Source: an uncultured Oscillospiraceae bacterium (GTDB lineage: Bacteria > Bacillota > Clostridia > Oscillospirales > Acutalibacteraceae). Taken from it: 64,000 nucleotides of DNA. Where the stretch lies: assembly GCA_900548545.1 (NCBI GenBank), contig URKX01000007.1:1-64000 (forward strand), read 5' to 3'. The position numbers and the translations under genes are program-made. Of the stretch, positions 9,355 through 18,335 are shown one piece after another. The notes beneath the pieces were generated by a model. It saw nothing but the letters and a program-made list of their open reading frames with translations. It ran no database searches and was not told where the DNA came from. Every line of letters begins with the position of its first letter. The first letter of the stretch is position 1.

Positions 9355-10893
9355 TTACTTTCCAAGGAACTTATCAAGCTGAGCCTGCTTTTCATCGATA
9401 ATGGTCTGAAGGCCCGCGGCATACAATTCTTCATTGAGCTTGGGCAGGGCTTCAGCGGGATCCAGCTGACCCCAGCGCAGGCCCACTTCATACTTAGCAG
9501 TGACGTTGTTACAAGCGGTAATCTCGTTCATCACCATGGAGCTGTCAAACTTGAAGCCCAAAGCCGGGGAAATGGCAGCGGATTCCCGGAAGGACTTGTT
9601 CTGATCCCAGATATCCACGTCAACACCCTCCACAACGGCGGCGATGGATTCGTTGGGCCAGCTCCAGCCGATGTGGCCATAGGTGGAATCTGTATCGCGA
9701 ATGACCATCTCGTGGGTATCGTCGGTAAACTCGTAGTCTTCCCCTTCCACACCGTAGGTCAGAGCGTTTGCCAGGTCGGCGTCGGTGTACATCAGGTTCC
9801 AAAGCTGCATAGCCTTTTCCGGGTGTTCAGACACATAGGGGATAAAGTAAGAAGAACCACCTGCGTCGCAGGGAATGAAGGGATCCACAATTTCCACCGC
9901 AGTCCCTTCTTTGCCCTTCCAATAAATCCCATTGGCCAGCTCTTGCTTCTTCTGGGGCGTGAAGTTTTCAATAGACGCGTAACCCACGGTATTGATCAAG
10001 TCTTTCGTGCTTTCCGTAGTAGTAGTGGCGTCAGGCATCAGCAGGCCTTCCTGATTCCACTGATACATCATTTCCACAAACTCCCGGTAAGAGTCGGTTT
10101 CAAACATATTCACTACAGTGGTGCTGCCCTCGTGGACATTTTCCAGAATACCCAGGCCGTCCCAGAAACCGGTGCCCAGATTGTCAAAGGCAAAAGCTTT
10201 TTGCATACCGCCGCCTCCCCAGGCCGGTACCAGCGGGTACATATCCGGATGGGCTTCCTTCATCTTGAGGAATGCTTCGTGGACGTCGTCCCAAGTCTTC
10301 AGGGTAGAAGCGTCAATGTTCAGTTCATCCAAAATAGCGCTGCTGATGGCCACGCCGTAGCTACTGGCCCACACATTGATGGAGGGAATGGAGTAGAGCT
10401 GCCCATCCACCACGCCAGCGGCCATCATCTCTTCCCCGACAGCCGCCGCGGCATCCTGGCCGTACTGCTCCACCAGGTCGTCAATGGGTGCGGCCATGCC
10501 GTTGTGAACCAGGGTGCTCAGGCCGCCTGAGAAGGTGTGATAGTTCACCAAGTCCCACTGCTCGCCGGAGTTCATGGCCAGGTTCAGCTTTTCCGCATCG
10601 CTTTCCCGCACGATCTCCACTTCCACGCCGATCTTCTCCCGAGTGATCTCACTGACAGCCTGGGAAACGCGGGCCAGATCCTCCGAGGTGGAGGTATAGT
10701 CAAATCCCCACACTTTCAAGGTAACGGTCTCCCCATCATCCGCCGGGGCAGAAGTCCCGGTGGATTCCGCCTGGGAACTGGGGGTAGATCCGCTTTCGCT
10801 GCCGGAACTGGAACCGCCGCCGCAAGCGGTAGCGGTCAGGGCGATGGCGCCTGCCAGGATAACCGCGCTCATCTTTCTTAGATACTGATTCAT
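9355..10893 (-). CDS. ABC transporter sugar-binding lipoprotein
   Basis: A 512-residue extracellular solute-binding protein. A frame extends further upstream, but the ATG at 10893 is preferred because AGAGGAG lies eight bases before it and it opens a classic lipoprotein signal, with Cys24 in the lipobox ATAC. A Ser/Gly/Glu-rich linker follows, then a family 1 type binding fold with ETVTLKVWGF near the start. It captures the glycan outside the membrane and delivers it to the two permeases downstream. It is probably controlled by the divergent two-component system. Confidence 0.93.
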   Translation of the reverse strand: MNQYLRKMSAVILAGAIALTATACGGGSSSGSESGSTPSSQAESTGTSAPADDGETVTLKVWGFDYTSTSEDLARVSQAVSEITREKIGVEVEIVRESDAEKLNLAMNSGEQWDLVNYHTFSGGLSTLVHNGMAAPIDDLVEQYGQDAAAAVGEEMMAAGVVDGQLYSIPSINVWASSYGVAISSAILDELNIDASTLKTWDDVHEAFLKMKEAHPDMYPLVPAWGGGGMQKAFAFDNLGTGFWDGLGILENVHEGSTTVVNMFETDSYREFVEMMYQWNQEGLLMPDATTTTESTKDLINTVGYASIENFTPQKKQELANGIYWKGKEGTAVEIVDPFIPCDAGGSSYFIPYVSEHPEKAMQLWNLMYTDADLANALTYGVEGEDYEFTDDTHEMVIRDTDSTYGHIGWSWPNESIAAVVEGVDVDIWDQNKSFRESAAISPALGFKFDSSMVMNEITACNNVTAKYEVGLRWGQLDPAEALPKLNEELYAAGLQTIIDEKQAQLDKFLGK

Positions 10894-11084
10894 AGGTACG
10901 CTCCTCTCATATCTGCTTGCTGCTGCAAGCGCTCTTTCTGCTCCCAATGATAACAAATCAGGGGAGGTATTTTCTACTAAACAACCGAGTAACTGATGTA
11001 GAAAAAACGATAAAAACAACAAGAATGATTGGAATTGTATTGATAACCCGAGCACCGAATGTTGTTTTTCCGACTTCAGGTGCA

Positions 11085-12371
11085 TCACTGGCACATGGTC
11101 TTTTGTTTGGAAACCACTTTCTTATTGAAAGCGATAGCAGCCAGCAGCACTAGGAAGGAAAGTATGGCAAGAAGCTGCTGCCCATGGATGGGAAGCCCAA
11201 GCACCCTGTTCCCGTTGGCCTGGACTTCCGCCAAAATCCGGCTTCCCACCAGGGAGGCCCCAAAGCCCAGTGTACCGGCGATACTGCAACGGATGGCCTG
11301 GGCTTGGACAAAGTAATCGATCGGGACATAGCTGTAAGTCATGTTGTTGGCGTTGCCAGCAATTCCCGCCATGGAAACATTGTAGCAAATGGTGTAGCCA
11401 ATGACCAGCCACCAGGAGTTTTGGGTGGTGCAGGCAAGAAGAAGGAAACTCCCCGCGCAAAGCCAAAGCCCCTTGCGGTACACGTAGGCGAAAGATGTAC
11501 GGTCGGCCCAACGGCCGATGGGGCGGGACAGGACGCACCGCAGTGTATTCGCGGCGATGTTAATCAGCTGCACGGTTCCTACAGAAAGCAGCAGATCTTG
11601 GGTCTTAAAGGTGCCTAAGAACCCAATGGTCAAATAGCGTGCGATGTCATACAGGGAGATCATAATCACCACATTCCGGAAATTCTGGTTCCCTAGGGTG
11701 TTCCGCAGCACATCCCGAAAGGGCTTTTGCTGCTTGACAGCGTCCTTCGTGCTGTACTTTTTAATCGTCAGCAGCATACAAAGGTCTATGACGGCCAGGA
11801 CCCCGATGACGCAGGCTATGATAAGAAAACTTGTTTCCAGATGGCCGGCTTGCTCATAGCGGTCCACAAGGTTCCCCATCACCAGGGTAAACACCACTCC
11901 AACCCCCAGGGAAATAGCCTCGTTCCTGGCCGAAAACTGTCCCCGCCCTTCTGGACGGACGAAGGAATTCCCCCATTTGTAATAGAGATTCAACTGTAAA
12001 TATTTGAAGAGGAACCCTCCTCCGATAGTGGCAAATACCAGGGCCGTTCTCACTTCGGAAGATACCGGGATAAAGGGCAGGAAATAAGTAACCATGAAGC
12101 AAAGCATACTGGTGATATCAATGAGGATGACCACTTTCTTCACGTTGCTGATATGCTGCATGAGAAAAATGGTGCACAGCTGCACCAAAAACGCCAAGGA
12201 CATCAGCGATGACACGATACCGATGCTGGAATCAGATAGCCCGATCTGCTTGAGCAGCTTCGCTAAAAAGGCATCTGCCACTAAAAGCGTCACCAAATAT
12301 TCCGTGACACACTGGATGTGGTAAGCCACTCGGGAGCGCTTGTAGCTCGGGGAGTCAAAAAGGTCGTTCAT
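11085..12371 (-). CDS. MFS transporter
   Basis: A 428-residue major facilitator protein with about 12 hydrophobic segments and a charged mid-loop (KKYSTKDAVKQQK). An in-frame ATG nine codons upstream exists, but the ATG at 12371 follows AGGAGG at good distance. The GRWADR-like loop between two segments is typical of MFS signature loops. It lies first in the minus-strand series that continues with the binding protein, separated from that gene by 191 bases. Substrate unknown; a sugar or sugar product is inferred from context. Confidence 0.85.
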   Translation of the reverse strand: MNDLFDSPSYKRSRVAYHIQCVTEYLVTLLVADAFLAKLLKQIGLSDSSIGIVSSLMSLAFLVQLCTIFLMQHISNVKKVVILIDITSMLCFMVTYFLPFIPVSSEVRTALVFATIGGGFLFKYLQLNLYYKWGNSFVRPEGRGQFSARNEAISLGVGVVFTLVMGNLVDRYEQAGHLETSFLIIACVIGVLAVIDLCMLLTIKKYSTKDAVKQQKPFRDVLRNTLGNQNFRNVVIMISLYDIARYLTIGFLGTFKTQDLLLSVGTVQLINIAANTLRCVLSRPIGRWADRTSFAYVYRKGLWLCAGSFLLLACTTQNSWWLVIGYTICYNVSMAGIAGNANNMTYSYVPIDYFVQAQAIRCSIAGTLGFGASLVGSRILAEVQANGNRVLGLPIHGQQLLAILSFLVLLAAIAFNKKVVSKQKTMCQ

Positions 12372-12627
12372 AACGTTCCTCCTAAACCTACTGTTCATTA
12401 CAGGCTGTCTGAGCCTCTGCCTATTATATTTTACAGAAATGCCTCATTCTTTTCTGCCAGGCCTTCGAGAGACTGCTGTCAAAAAAACGTGGGATTTTAA
12501 AATAGCCGAACGATCCTGTTGTAAATCCGACTTCCTAGTATCACTTTTCCGATTTCTGTTTTACGCAAAACCACTTTTGTGGTAAGCTATAAATTGTACA
12601 TACTTGACCAGAACCGAGGTGCCCGTA

Positions 12628-14352
12628 ATGAGTAAACCGCCTGCTCCTAAGGTAGTCTCCTTCCGCAACACGGCCATTCGCACTATGGCCATTGTGGCGG
12701 TCCCTCTTTTTTTCTCTGTCGCATTGTTTATAGGTTTTACGATCAACAACCAGCGGGAAGCTGTAAAAAGTTCCCACTTAAATACACTGGCAGCCTACCA
12801 CGCCCAAGTGGAAGAGACAGTCCAGCTTGCCGGTCAATATCTGCAAAACACTACGGTTTCCAACCAGAACTTTCAAAGTATCATTTATGCCCGCACAAAG
12901 ACGGAAGCGTTTGCTGCATCTCATACATTGGCTGAAACGATCCGCCCGTTAATGCAGGCAAACCGAATAATCAGCGGGTTTTACACTTACTCAAAACCCT
13001 TTGACTATTACCGCCCCAATAATCTGGAATCGTATCCGGCGGCAGACGCGGCTGTCATCAAAGAAGCTGTGGTTTCAGCAACGGAACAAGGGAACCAACC
13101 CATGGGCTGGATGTTCTTAACGCTTTCCGACAGGACCGTACTCTTGGCCGTCTCTGTGTTCCGGGACACTGCTGCGGCAGTCGTACTGGATATCGGTGCC
13201 CAAGAGGTTTCCGGGCTGGAAACAGAGAACATGATCTTTTCCGTTACCCCGGACGGGACACTGTACAAACCCACCGGCGGGTTTCAAAGCGTAGCCCTTC
13301 CGCGGGAAAACCAGGATTTTCCCATTTCCGCCAATAATTTTGGCCGCCGGTACGAGCTGGTGTCCCTTCCCTACAAAGAGATCGGGGGATACATCCTCTA
13401 TGCGGCACCGGTAATGTCCTTTTTTCAGCAGCTGAACCTGCTGCAAAAGCTTTTGCTTCTGATCATGGTGTTCCTTCTGGCGGTGATCCCATGTTATTGG
13501 CTGGTCTTTCGCCGGATGCTGTTAGAGCCTTTAGTCAACTTGACAGCCACCATGAAGGCACTGAAAAAAGGACAAACCGGCCTGCGGGTACCCCAAAATT
13601 CCAGGTTGGAAGAGGTAAACCAAATTGCCTGGACAGTAAACGCCATGCTGGATTCCCTCCAGGAGCAGCAAACCGTTGCTTATGAGCAAAAATTGGAGAT
13701 CCAGCGGGCCCAGATGCAATACTTACAACTGCAGATCCGGCCTCACTTTTTTTTAAACTGCTTGAACATCATCTTCTCCTTGGCGGAGGAAAAAGACTTT
13801 AAAACCTTGCAGCGGGTGGTGTTGGACCTTTCTGCTTATCTGCGGGGGATGTTCCGGGATAGCTCTAAGCTCATCCCCCTCTCCACCGAGCTGGATTTGG
13901 TACAAAGCTATATCCGGATTCAGCAGGCCAGCGCTCAGCAAAAACCGCTGCTCCACTTGGAACTCAGCGCCGAGACAGCGCAAGCTATGGTGCCGCCGCT
14001 CTGTATCCTCACCTTTGTAGAAAATTCCTTTAAGCACAATACTGTAGCTGAAAGCCCTGTGGAGATCCACGTAAAATGCGGGAAACTCCCCAGCCCCGAA
14101 GGGGATTGGCTCAACATCGTGATCTGCGATAACAGCGGGGGGTTTTCCAAAGAGCAGCTGGAACATTTCAACCACCCCACAAAAGAGATTTACCGAGAAA
14201 ACCATGTGGGAATCTTCAATGTCATTCAAAGAATGCGTATGCTGTATGACGATCGGGCGGCAATCACCTTCCGCAACCGCGACGGCGGGGCTTGCGTGGA
14301 TGTATTTCTCCCCCTGAAGCAAAACGTGACAAAAGATGGTGAAACAACATGA
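12628..14352 (+). CDS. YesM-type sensor histidine kinase
   Basis: A 574-residue membrane kinase: membrane helix at about 19-39, an extracytoplasmic sensor domain, a second helix at about 274-295, a HAMP linker, a His_kinase (LytS/YesM) domain with phospho-accepting His373 in QIRPHFFLN, and a C-terminal ATP-binding domain with ENSFKHN. The ATG at 12628 is preferred over an upstream TTG at 12604 because GAGGTG precedes it. The partner response regulator overlaps its end (ATGA). It faces the transporter genes divergently and very likely senses the sugar they import. Confidence 0.93.
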   Translation: MSKPPAPKVVSFRNTAIRTMAIVAVPLFFSVALFIGFTINNQREAVKSSHLNTLAAYHAQVEETVQLAGQYLQNTTVSNQNFQSIIYARTKTEAFAASHTLAETIRPLMQANRIISGFYTYSKPFDYYRPNNLESYPAADAAVIKEAVVSATEQGNQPMGWMFLTLSDRTVLLAVSVFRDTAAAVVLDIGAQEVSGLETENMIFSVTPDGTLYKPTGGFQSVALPRENQDFPISANNFGRRYELVSLPYKEIGGYILYAAPVMSFFQQLNLLQKLLLLIMVFLLAVIPCYWLVFRRMLLEPLVNLTATMKALKKGQTGLRVPQNSRLEEVNQIAWTVNAMLDSLQEQQTVAYEQKLEIQRAQMQYLQLQIRPHFFLNCLNIIFSLAEEKDFKTLQRVVLDLSAYLRGMFRDSSKLIPLSTELDLVQSYIRIQQASAQQKPLLHLELSAETAQAMVPPLCILTFVENSFKHNTVAESPVEIHVKCGKLPSPEGDWLNIVICDNSGGFSKEQLEHFNHPTKEIYRENHVGIFNVIQRMRMLYDDRAAITFRNRDGGACVDVFLPLKQNVTKDGETT

Positions 14353-15917
14353 CAGTGCTTTTAGTAGACGACCAAATCAGTATTTTAAGCGGACTGATCT
14401 CCGGTATTGACTGGAACGCATTGGGAGTGGACGCTGTCCGCACGGCTGGCAACGCCGCCCAGGCCAAAAAGATTTTGTGTCAGGAGCAGGTGGATGTTTT
14501 GCTGTGCGACATTGAAATGCCCGGCGAAAACGGGCTGACCCTTCTCCGCTGGGCCCGAAGCAAAGGCATGGACCTGGTATGTGTGTTTCTCACTTCCCAC
14601 GCCGACTTCCTCTACGCCAAAGAAGCCATCCAGTTGGGCTGCTTCGACTACATCTTACAGCCGGCCCGATACGAGGATATCCAAGGCGCTGTAAAAAAAG
14701 CCCTAAACAGGGTACAGGCAGATCGGAAAGACAAGGAGCTGGAATACTACGGGATTCTTGCCCAAAGCCACCCGGAAGGAGTCTTTCAAAATTTGTTTAG
14801 CGGGTGGCTCGCGGGCGGCAGCCTTTCCCTTCCGCGATTGAGGGCCATGCTGGGCCGCTTCCACAAGGAACTCCCTGCCCAATGCAGCTGCGCACTGGTA
14901 ATCGGCCAGCTTTTGCGCTGGCGGGCTCCCCCTTGGCCTATGGAAGAATGGAGCTATGGGCTTAATAACATCTTTGTGGAATTGTTTGGGAACGCAGGGA
15001 TGGAAGCCCTCCCCTTCTCTATTGACCAGTCTTCCCTTGGTTGGTTCGTCTACGCGCGGGAGCAATTTTTCCCCCAGAAGAGCCAGCCCCTTCAGATACT
15101 GGAAAGCGTCTATCTCCACCTTGCCCAATATTTCCCCTGTGACTTTGCCTTTTACCTTGGAAAATCCCTGCCAGTGGAGGAAATGGAACCCCAGGCCGGA
15201 AAGCTGCTGCACGCCAAGCGGGACAACGTTCTGCAAAAAAGCGGCGTTTTCCCTTTGGATATGGCAACTTCCAGCGGAGACCCCCTGCCAGGGGTGGATA
15301 CCGTCCAAATGCGCCGGTGGGAAGAACTGCTGGCAGCCGGGGAGGGGCATCTCTTACAAGAAGAGGTCGTCCGCTATTTGGATGAACTTTCTGAGGAAGA
15401 AATATTCGATTACCAGTTCCTACACAGCCTGTGGCTGCAATTCCAGCAAGCTGTGCTCAACGTGATGTGGGAGAAGCAGCTCGGCGAAAAAGAAATTCTC
15501 GCGGCGCTGCGGCAAGGGGAAACGGCCCAATCCCTACAGGCAGTAAAAGACGCTATCGAGAAAACCGCCGCCCATTTTGTTCGGGAAGATCCGGAACAGG
15601 ACAGGCAAACGACCGTGCAATCGATCGAACAATATGTGGAAAATCATCTCGATTCCCCACTGGCCGTGACCGACATCGCTGGCGCTATGTTTATGAACCC
15701 CGACTATCTCTCCCGTTTGTTTAAAACGGAACATGGTATTTCTTTAAAGGAATACATCGTGGCGCGAAAGATGCGCGCAGCCCAGGTTCTGCTGAAAACC
15801 ACGGCCCTGCCTGTCGGGGTCATCGCCTCTAAAGTGGGGTATGACAATTACTCCTATTTTTCTCAGGCGTACAAAAAAGCCATCGGACATTCACCTTCGG
15901 AAGAACGAAAAAAATAA
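14349..15917 (+). CDS. YesN-type response regulator with AraC DNA-binding domain
   Basis: A 522-residue regulator: N-terminal receiver domain with phosphorylated Asp54 in LLCDIEMPG, a long middle region, and a C-terminal AraC double helix-turn-helix (about 420-520, ending near GYDNYSYFSQAYKKAIGHSP). Its start overlaps the kinase stop by four bases and has no good ribosome site of its own, which fits translational coupling. It most likely activates the divergent transporter and hydrolase genes when phosphorylated. Confidence 0.93.
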   Translation: MTVLLVDDQISILSGLISGIDWNALGVDAVRTAGNAAQAKKILCQEQVDVLLCDIEMPGENGLTLLRWARSKGMDLVCVFLTSHADFLYAKEAIQLGCFDYILQPARYEDIQGAVKKALNRVQADRKDKELEYYGILAQSHPEGVFQNLFSGWLAGGSLSLPRLRAMLGRFHKELPAQCSCALVIGQLLRWRAPPWPMEEWSYGLNNIFVELFGNAGMEALPFSIDQSSLGWFVYAREQFFPQKSQPLQILESVYLHLAQYFPCDFAFYLGKSLPVEEMEPQAGKLLHAKRDNVLQKSGVFPLDMATSSGDPLPGVDTVQMRRWEELLAAGEGHLLQEEVVRYLDELSEEEIFDYQFLHSLWLQFQQAVLNVMWEKQLGEKEILAALRQGETAQSLQAVKDAIEKTAAHFVREDPEQDRQTTVQSIEQYVENHLDSPLAVTDIAGAMFMNPDYLSRLFKTEHGISLKEYIVARKMRAAQVLLKTTALPVGVIASKVGYDNYSYFSQAYKKAIGHSPSEERKK

Positions 15918-15965
15918 AAGACAGGCCGTTGGCTGCTTAAGCAAGCGCCATACGGCCTGTCTTTT
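15917..15965. terminator. Bidirectional terminator between convergent genes
   Basis: AAAGACAGGCCGT and its exact complement enclose a 22-base loop and are followed by T-runs on both strands. It serves the response regulator from the left and the GH9 gene from the right. Confidence 0.85.
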
Positions 15966-15980
15966 TATCACAGTGGGAAT

Positions 15981-18293
15981 TTACTCCTTCGCCGCCGCCA
16001 GGTATCCCCAGTTGTACAAGTTGGGGCCGATACTGCCCTGGACGGTGTATTCGTTCTCTACCGCGATGCGGTAGGCGTCGAAATAGCTTTCGGCGGCGGG
16101 CCAAGCGTAGACGCCGGGCCAGAACCGGTCATTGCGCAGATTGGGGATAAAGCCGTCCCGATTGCTGAAGCGCATATTCTGCGGTCCGGCAACGGTGATG
16201 CCCGCCGGGGCCGGCTGGCCGGTGATGCGGCTGTCATGGTGGAGGATGTTTACCACGTTGCGAACACCCGCGCCCGTGGTGTAGCACAGGTTGTCTGGGT
16301 TGGCGCCGCTGCCAAATCCACAGGAGGCCACCGCCGCCGCCAGATAGCAGCTGTCGCCGGTCAGATAATGGGCCCGGGCCAGCTCTGTCATCTTGGAGAC
16401 AGTATAGAAAGAGCTGAAGGAGCCGGTGGAGGTGATCTCCGGATCGGGGGTGGTAAGGTGATAGGGGGCCTTCTCCCCAAAGGCTAGGGCCCGCTCCGCC
16501 GCCTGGAGGATGGTGTGGACGCAGGCCTGGCGGGTCTCACCGTCCCCCATGCCGCCGGGCAGGGTAGCGTAAACGAAAGCCGCCTCATAGCTGTGCTCTT
16601 GCCGCAGCTGCCGGTAGAGGGCGTCGTACTTTGCCTCCCCGGTCAAACGGTACATATCCACCGCGGCCAGTTCTCTTGTGTCGCGGATGCGCTGGTGGGC
16701 GGAGGGTGTCCACTTATGGCCTTCGCTGGCAAGAAGCCGGGGGTACTGTTCCTCGGCCCAGTCCATGGCCCGCTGGGCGCTTTCCTGATAAACGGCACTC
16801 TTCTCCGGGTCAATGGGGCGAAGGGCAAATGCCATTCGCGCGGCGGCGGAAGCATACCAGTGGCTGCTCCAAAAATCAGGGGCATAGGCCCAAGCAGGCC
16901 AGCTGTCCTGCCAGCCGCACTCCCCTAAAATGGGGTGCTCCTCTGCTTCAATGCCGCCCCGGATGCCGCCGTCCGGCAGCTGGAGCCTCCGGTAAAAATC
17001 CACGTTGTACAGGCCCTCGTTGAGGATGTCCGGAAGCCCGTTGCCGGATTCGGGGATGGGCAGGCGCAGCTCACCATAATAATCCGGGAACATGAGATAG
17101 AGCTCCGTCAACAGCTGGGTGGCCCGCAGGTGCTGGATGCGCCGGTCCCAGTCGCAGGCGTCGAAGGTGCCGCCCCAGGCGTTCTCCACCACTTCATCGG
17201 TGGCCTTGCGCACCAGGTTCCCAAAGTTGTTCACATCGGTGCCGTAACAGTTCAGGCCGTTGCCGCTCTCCATCAAGGAGCACCGGGACTGACGAATCAC
17301 CCGGCCGTCATCGGGATGGTATACTCGGGGCCGGGAAAAACTGGTGTATGGCTCCCCGGTAACAGTGCCGCTGCGCTGGCAATACAGAGCGTTCATGGAG
17401 AGCTTAAAGCCCCGCAGCCAGGTTTCCCGCTCATCGATGGCAAAGGGGAAACCGCATCCCAGGCCGGGCACAAAGACCCGATAGGTGCCGGGGGTGTTGA
17501 AATCGGAAAAGTCCATTTCGTAGACAGAAGTGTGGGTAGTGAGTTCATCGGACTCCCCATTTAACCGGCAGTGGTTGTGGAACACCACCGGCTCCCCGTC
17601 ATGTTGGAAGCGCACCTTGCCTGTGTACACGATCGTGCCGGTGGCATCCTCCACCAGGTGGAACTGCTGGTACCGGTCATAGCGGATGCCGCCGCCCAGG
17701 CCCATCCACTGGGACAGGTACGCCACCTTGGAGGGGTCGCCGGGCCGAAAGCCCAGCTGGGACACGTGCACCGCCTCGGACCGCTGGGAAGCGGGCCGGA
17801 AGGTGAAGCGGGCCGTCTCCGCGTCCAGCAGGCCGGACGCAAAGCCGAGGGCGTACTCCTTCCCCTCCTCCAAGGGCTTTTGCAGCACCAGGTACAGCAC
17901 ATGAAGCAGCGTTTCCTCGTAGGAGGGGTCGGCGATGTTGTTTGCCTTGGACTTGCGCCACACCGCCAAGGGCCGTTCCCCATTGACAGTATAAGACGCC
18001 GGATTGTCGGCCAAAGCCGTGTCCAGGTCGGCCCCTAAGCGGGTTTCCAGAACAAAACGCTGGTCACCCTTCTGGGTATCCTTTACCAAGGTGGCCACAG
18101 GCTTGCCGTCCTTCTCGATCCAGGTCAGATAGGGGATCCGCGCATCCTGCCGCAGGGACTCTCCCTCCTGGGGTACATAAGGCTCCTGGACGCCTCCTTC
18201 CACCCAGCCTTCCTGTACCCGCAGGGCCAAGATGTCCTCTCCTACGGCGCTGACCTCCAGCAGCCAGGGCTTTCTCTGTTCGTTCCTTCCCAT
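15981..18293 (-). CDS. GH9 family glycoside hydrolase
   Basis: A 770-residue protein. The N-terminal half carries a CelD-type Ig-like domain (VSQLGFRPGDPSKVAYLS at 177-194 is its signature). The (alpha/alpha)6 catalytic domain follows, with paired aspartates in FDACDWD (378-383) and a C-terminal acidic ENEY (746-749) as the likely acid/base. There is no signal peptide, dockerin or binding module, so it is probably a cytoplasmic exo-acting enzyme rather than a secreted cellulase. It sits 42 bases after the GH94 gene, suggesting the two process the same beta-glucan-like oligosaccharide. Confidence 0.85.
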   Translation of the reverse strand: MGRNEQRKPWLLEVSAVGEDILALRVQEGWVEGGVQEPYVPQEGESLRQDARIPYLTWIEKDGKPVATLVKDTQKGDQRFVLETRLGADLDTALADNPASYTVNGERPLAVWRKSKANNIADPSYEETLLHVLYLVLQKPLEEGKEYALGFASGLLDAETARFTFRPASQRSEAVHVSQLGFRPGDPSKVAYLSQWMGLGGGIRYDRYQQFHLVEDATGTIVYTGKVRFQHDGEPVVFHNHCRLNGESDELTTHTSVYEMDFSDFNTPGTYRVFVPGLGCGFPFAIDERETWLRGFKLSMNALYCQRSGTVTGEPYTSFSRPRVYHPDDGRVIRQSRCSLMESGNGLNCYGTDVNNFGNLVRKATDEVVENAWGGTFDACDWDRRIQHLRATQLLTELYLMFPDYYGELRLPIPESGNGLPDILNEGLYNVDFYRRLQLPDGGIRGGIEAEEHPILGECGWQDSWPAWAYAPDFWSSHWYASAAARMAFALRPIDPEKSAVYQESAQRAMDWAEEQYPRLLASEGHKWTPSAHQRIRDTRELAAVDMYRLTGEAKYDALYRQLRQEHSYEAAFVYATLPGGMGDGETRQACVHTILQAAERALAFGEKAPYHLTTPDPEITSTGSFSSFYTVSKMTELARAHYLTGDSCYLAAAVASCGFGSGANPDNLCYTTGAGVRNVVNILHHDSRITGQPAPAGITVAGPQNMRFSNRDGFIPNLRNDRFWPGVYAWPAAESYFDAYRIAVENEYTVQGSIGPNLYNWGYLAAAKE

Positions 18294-18335
18294 GATAATT
18301 CCTCCTTGGATATATTTGGTTCAATAGCAGCCACT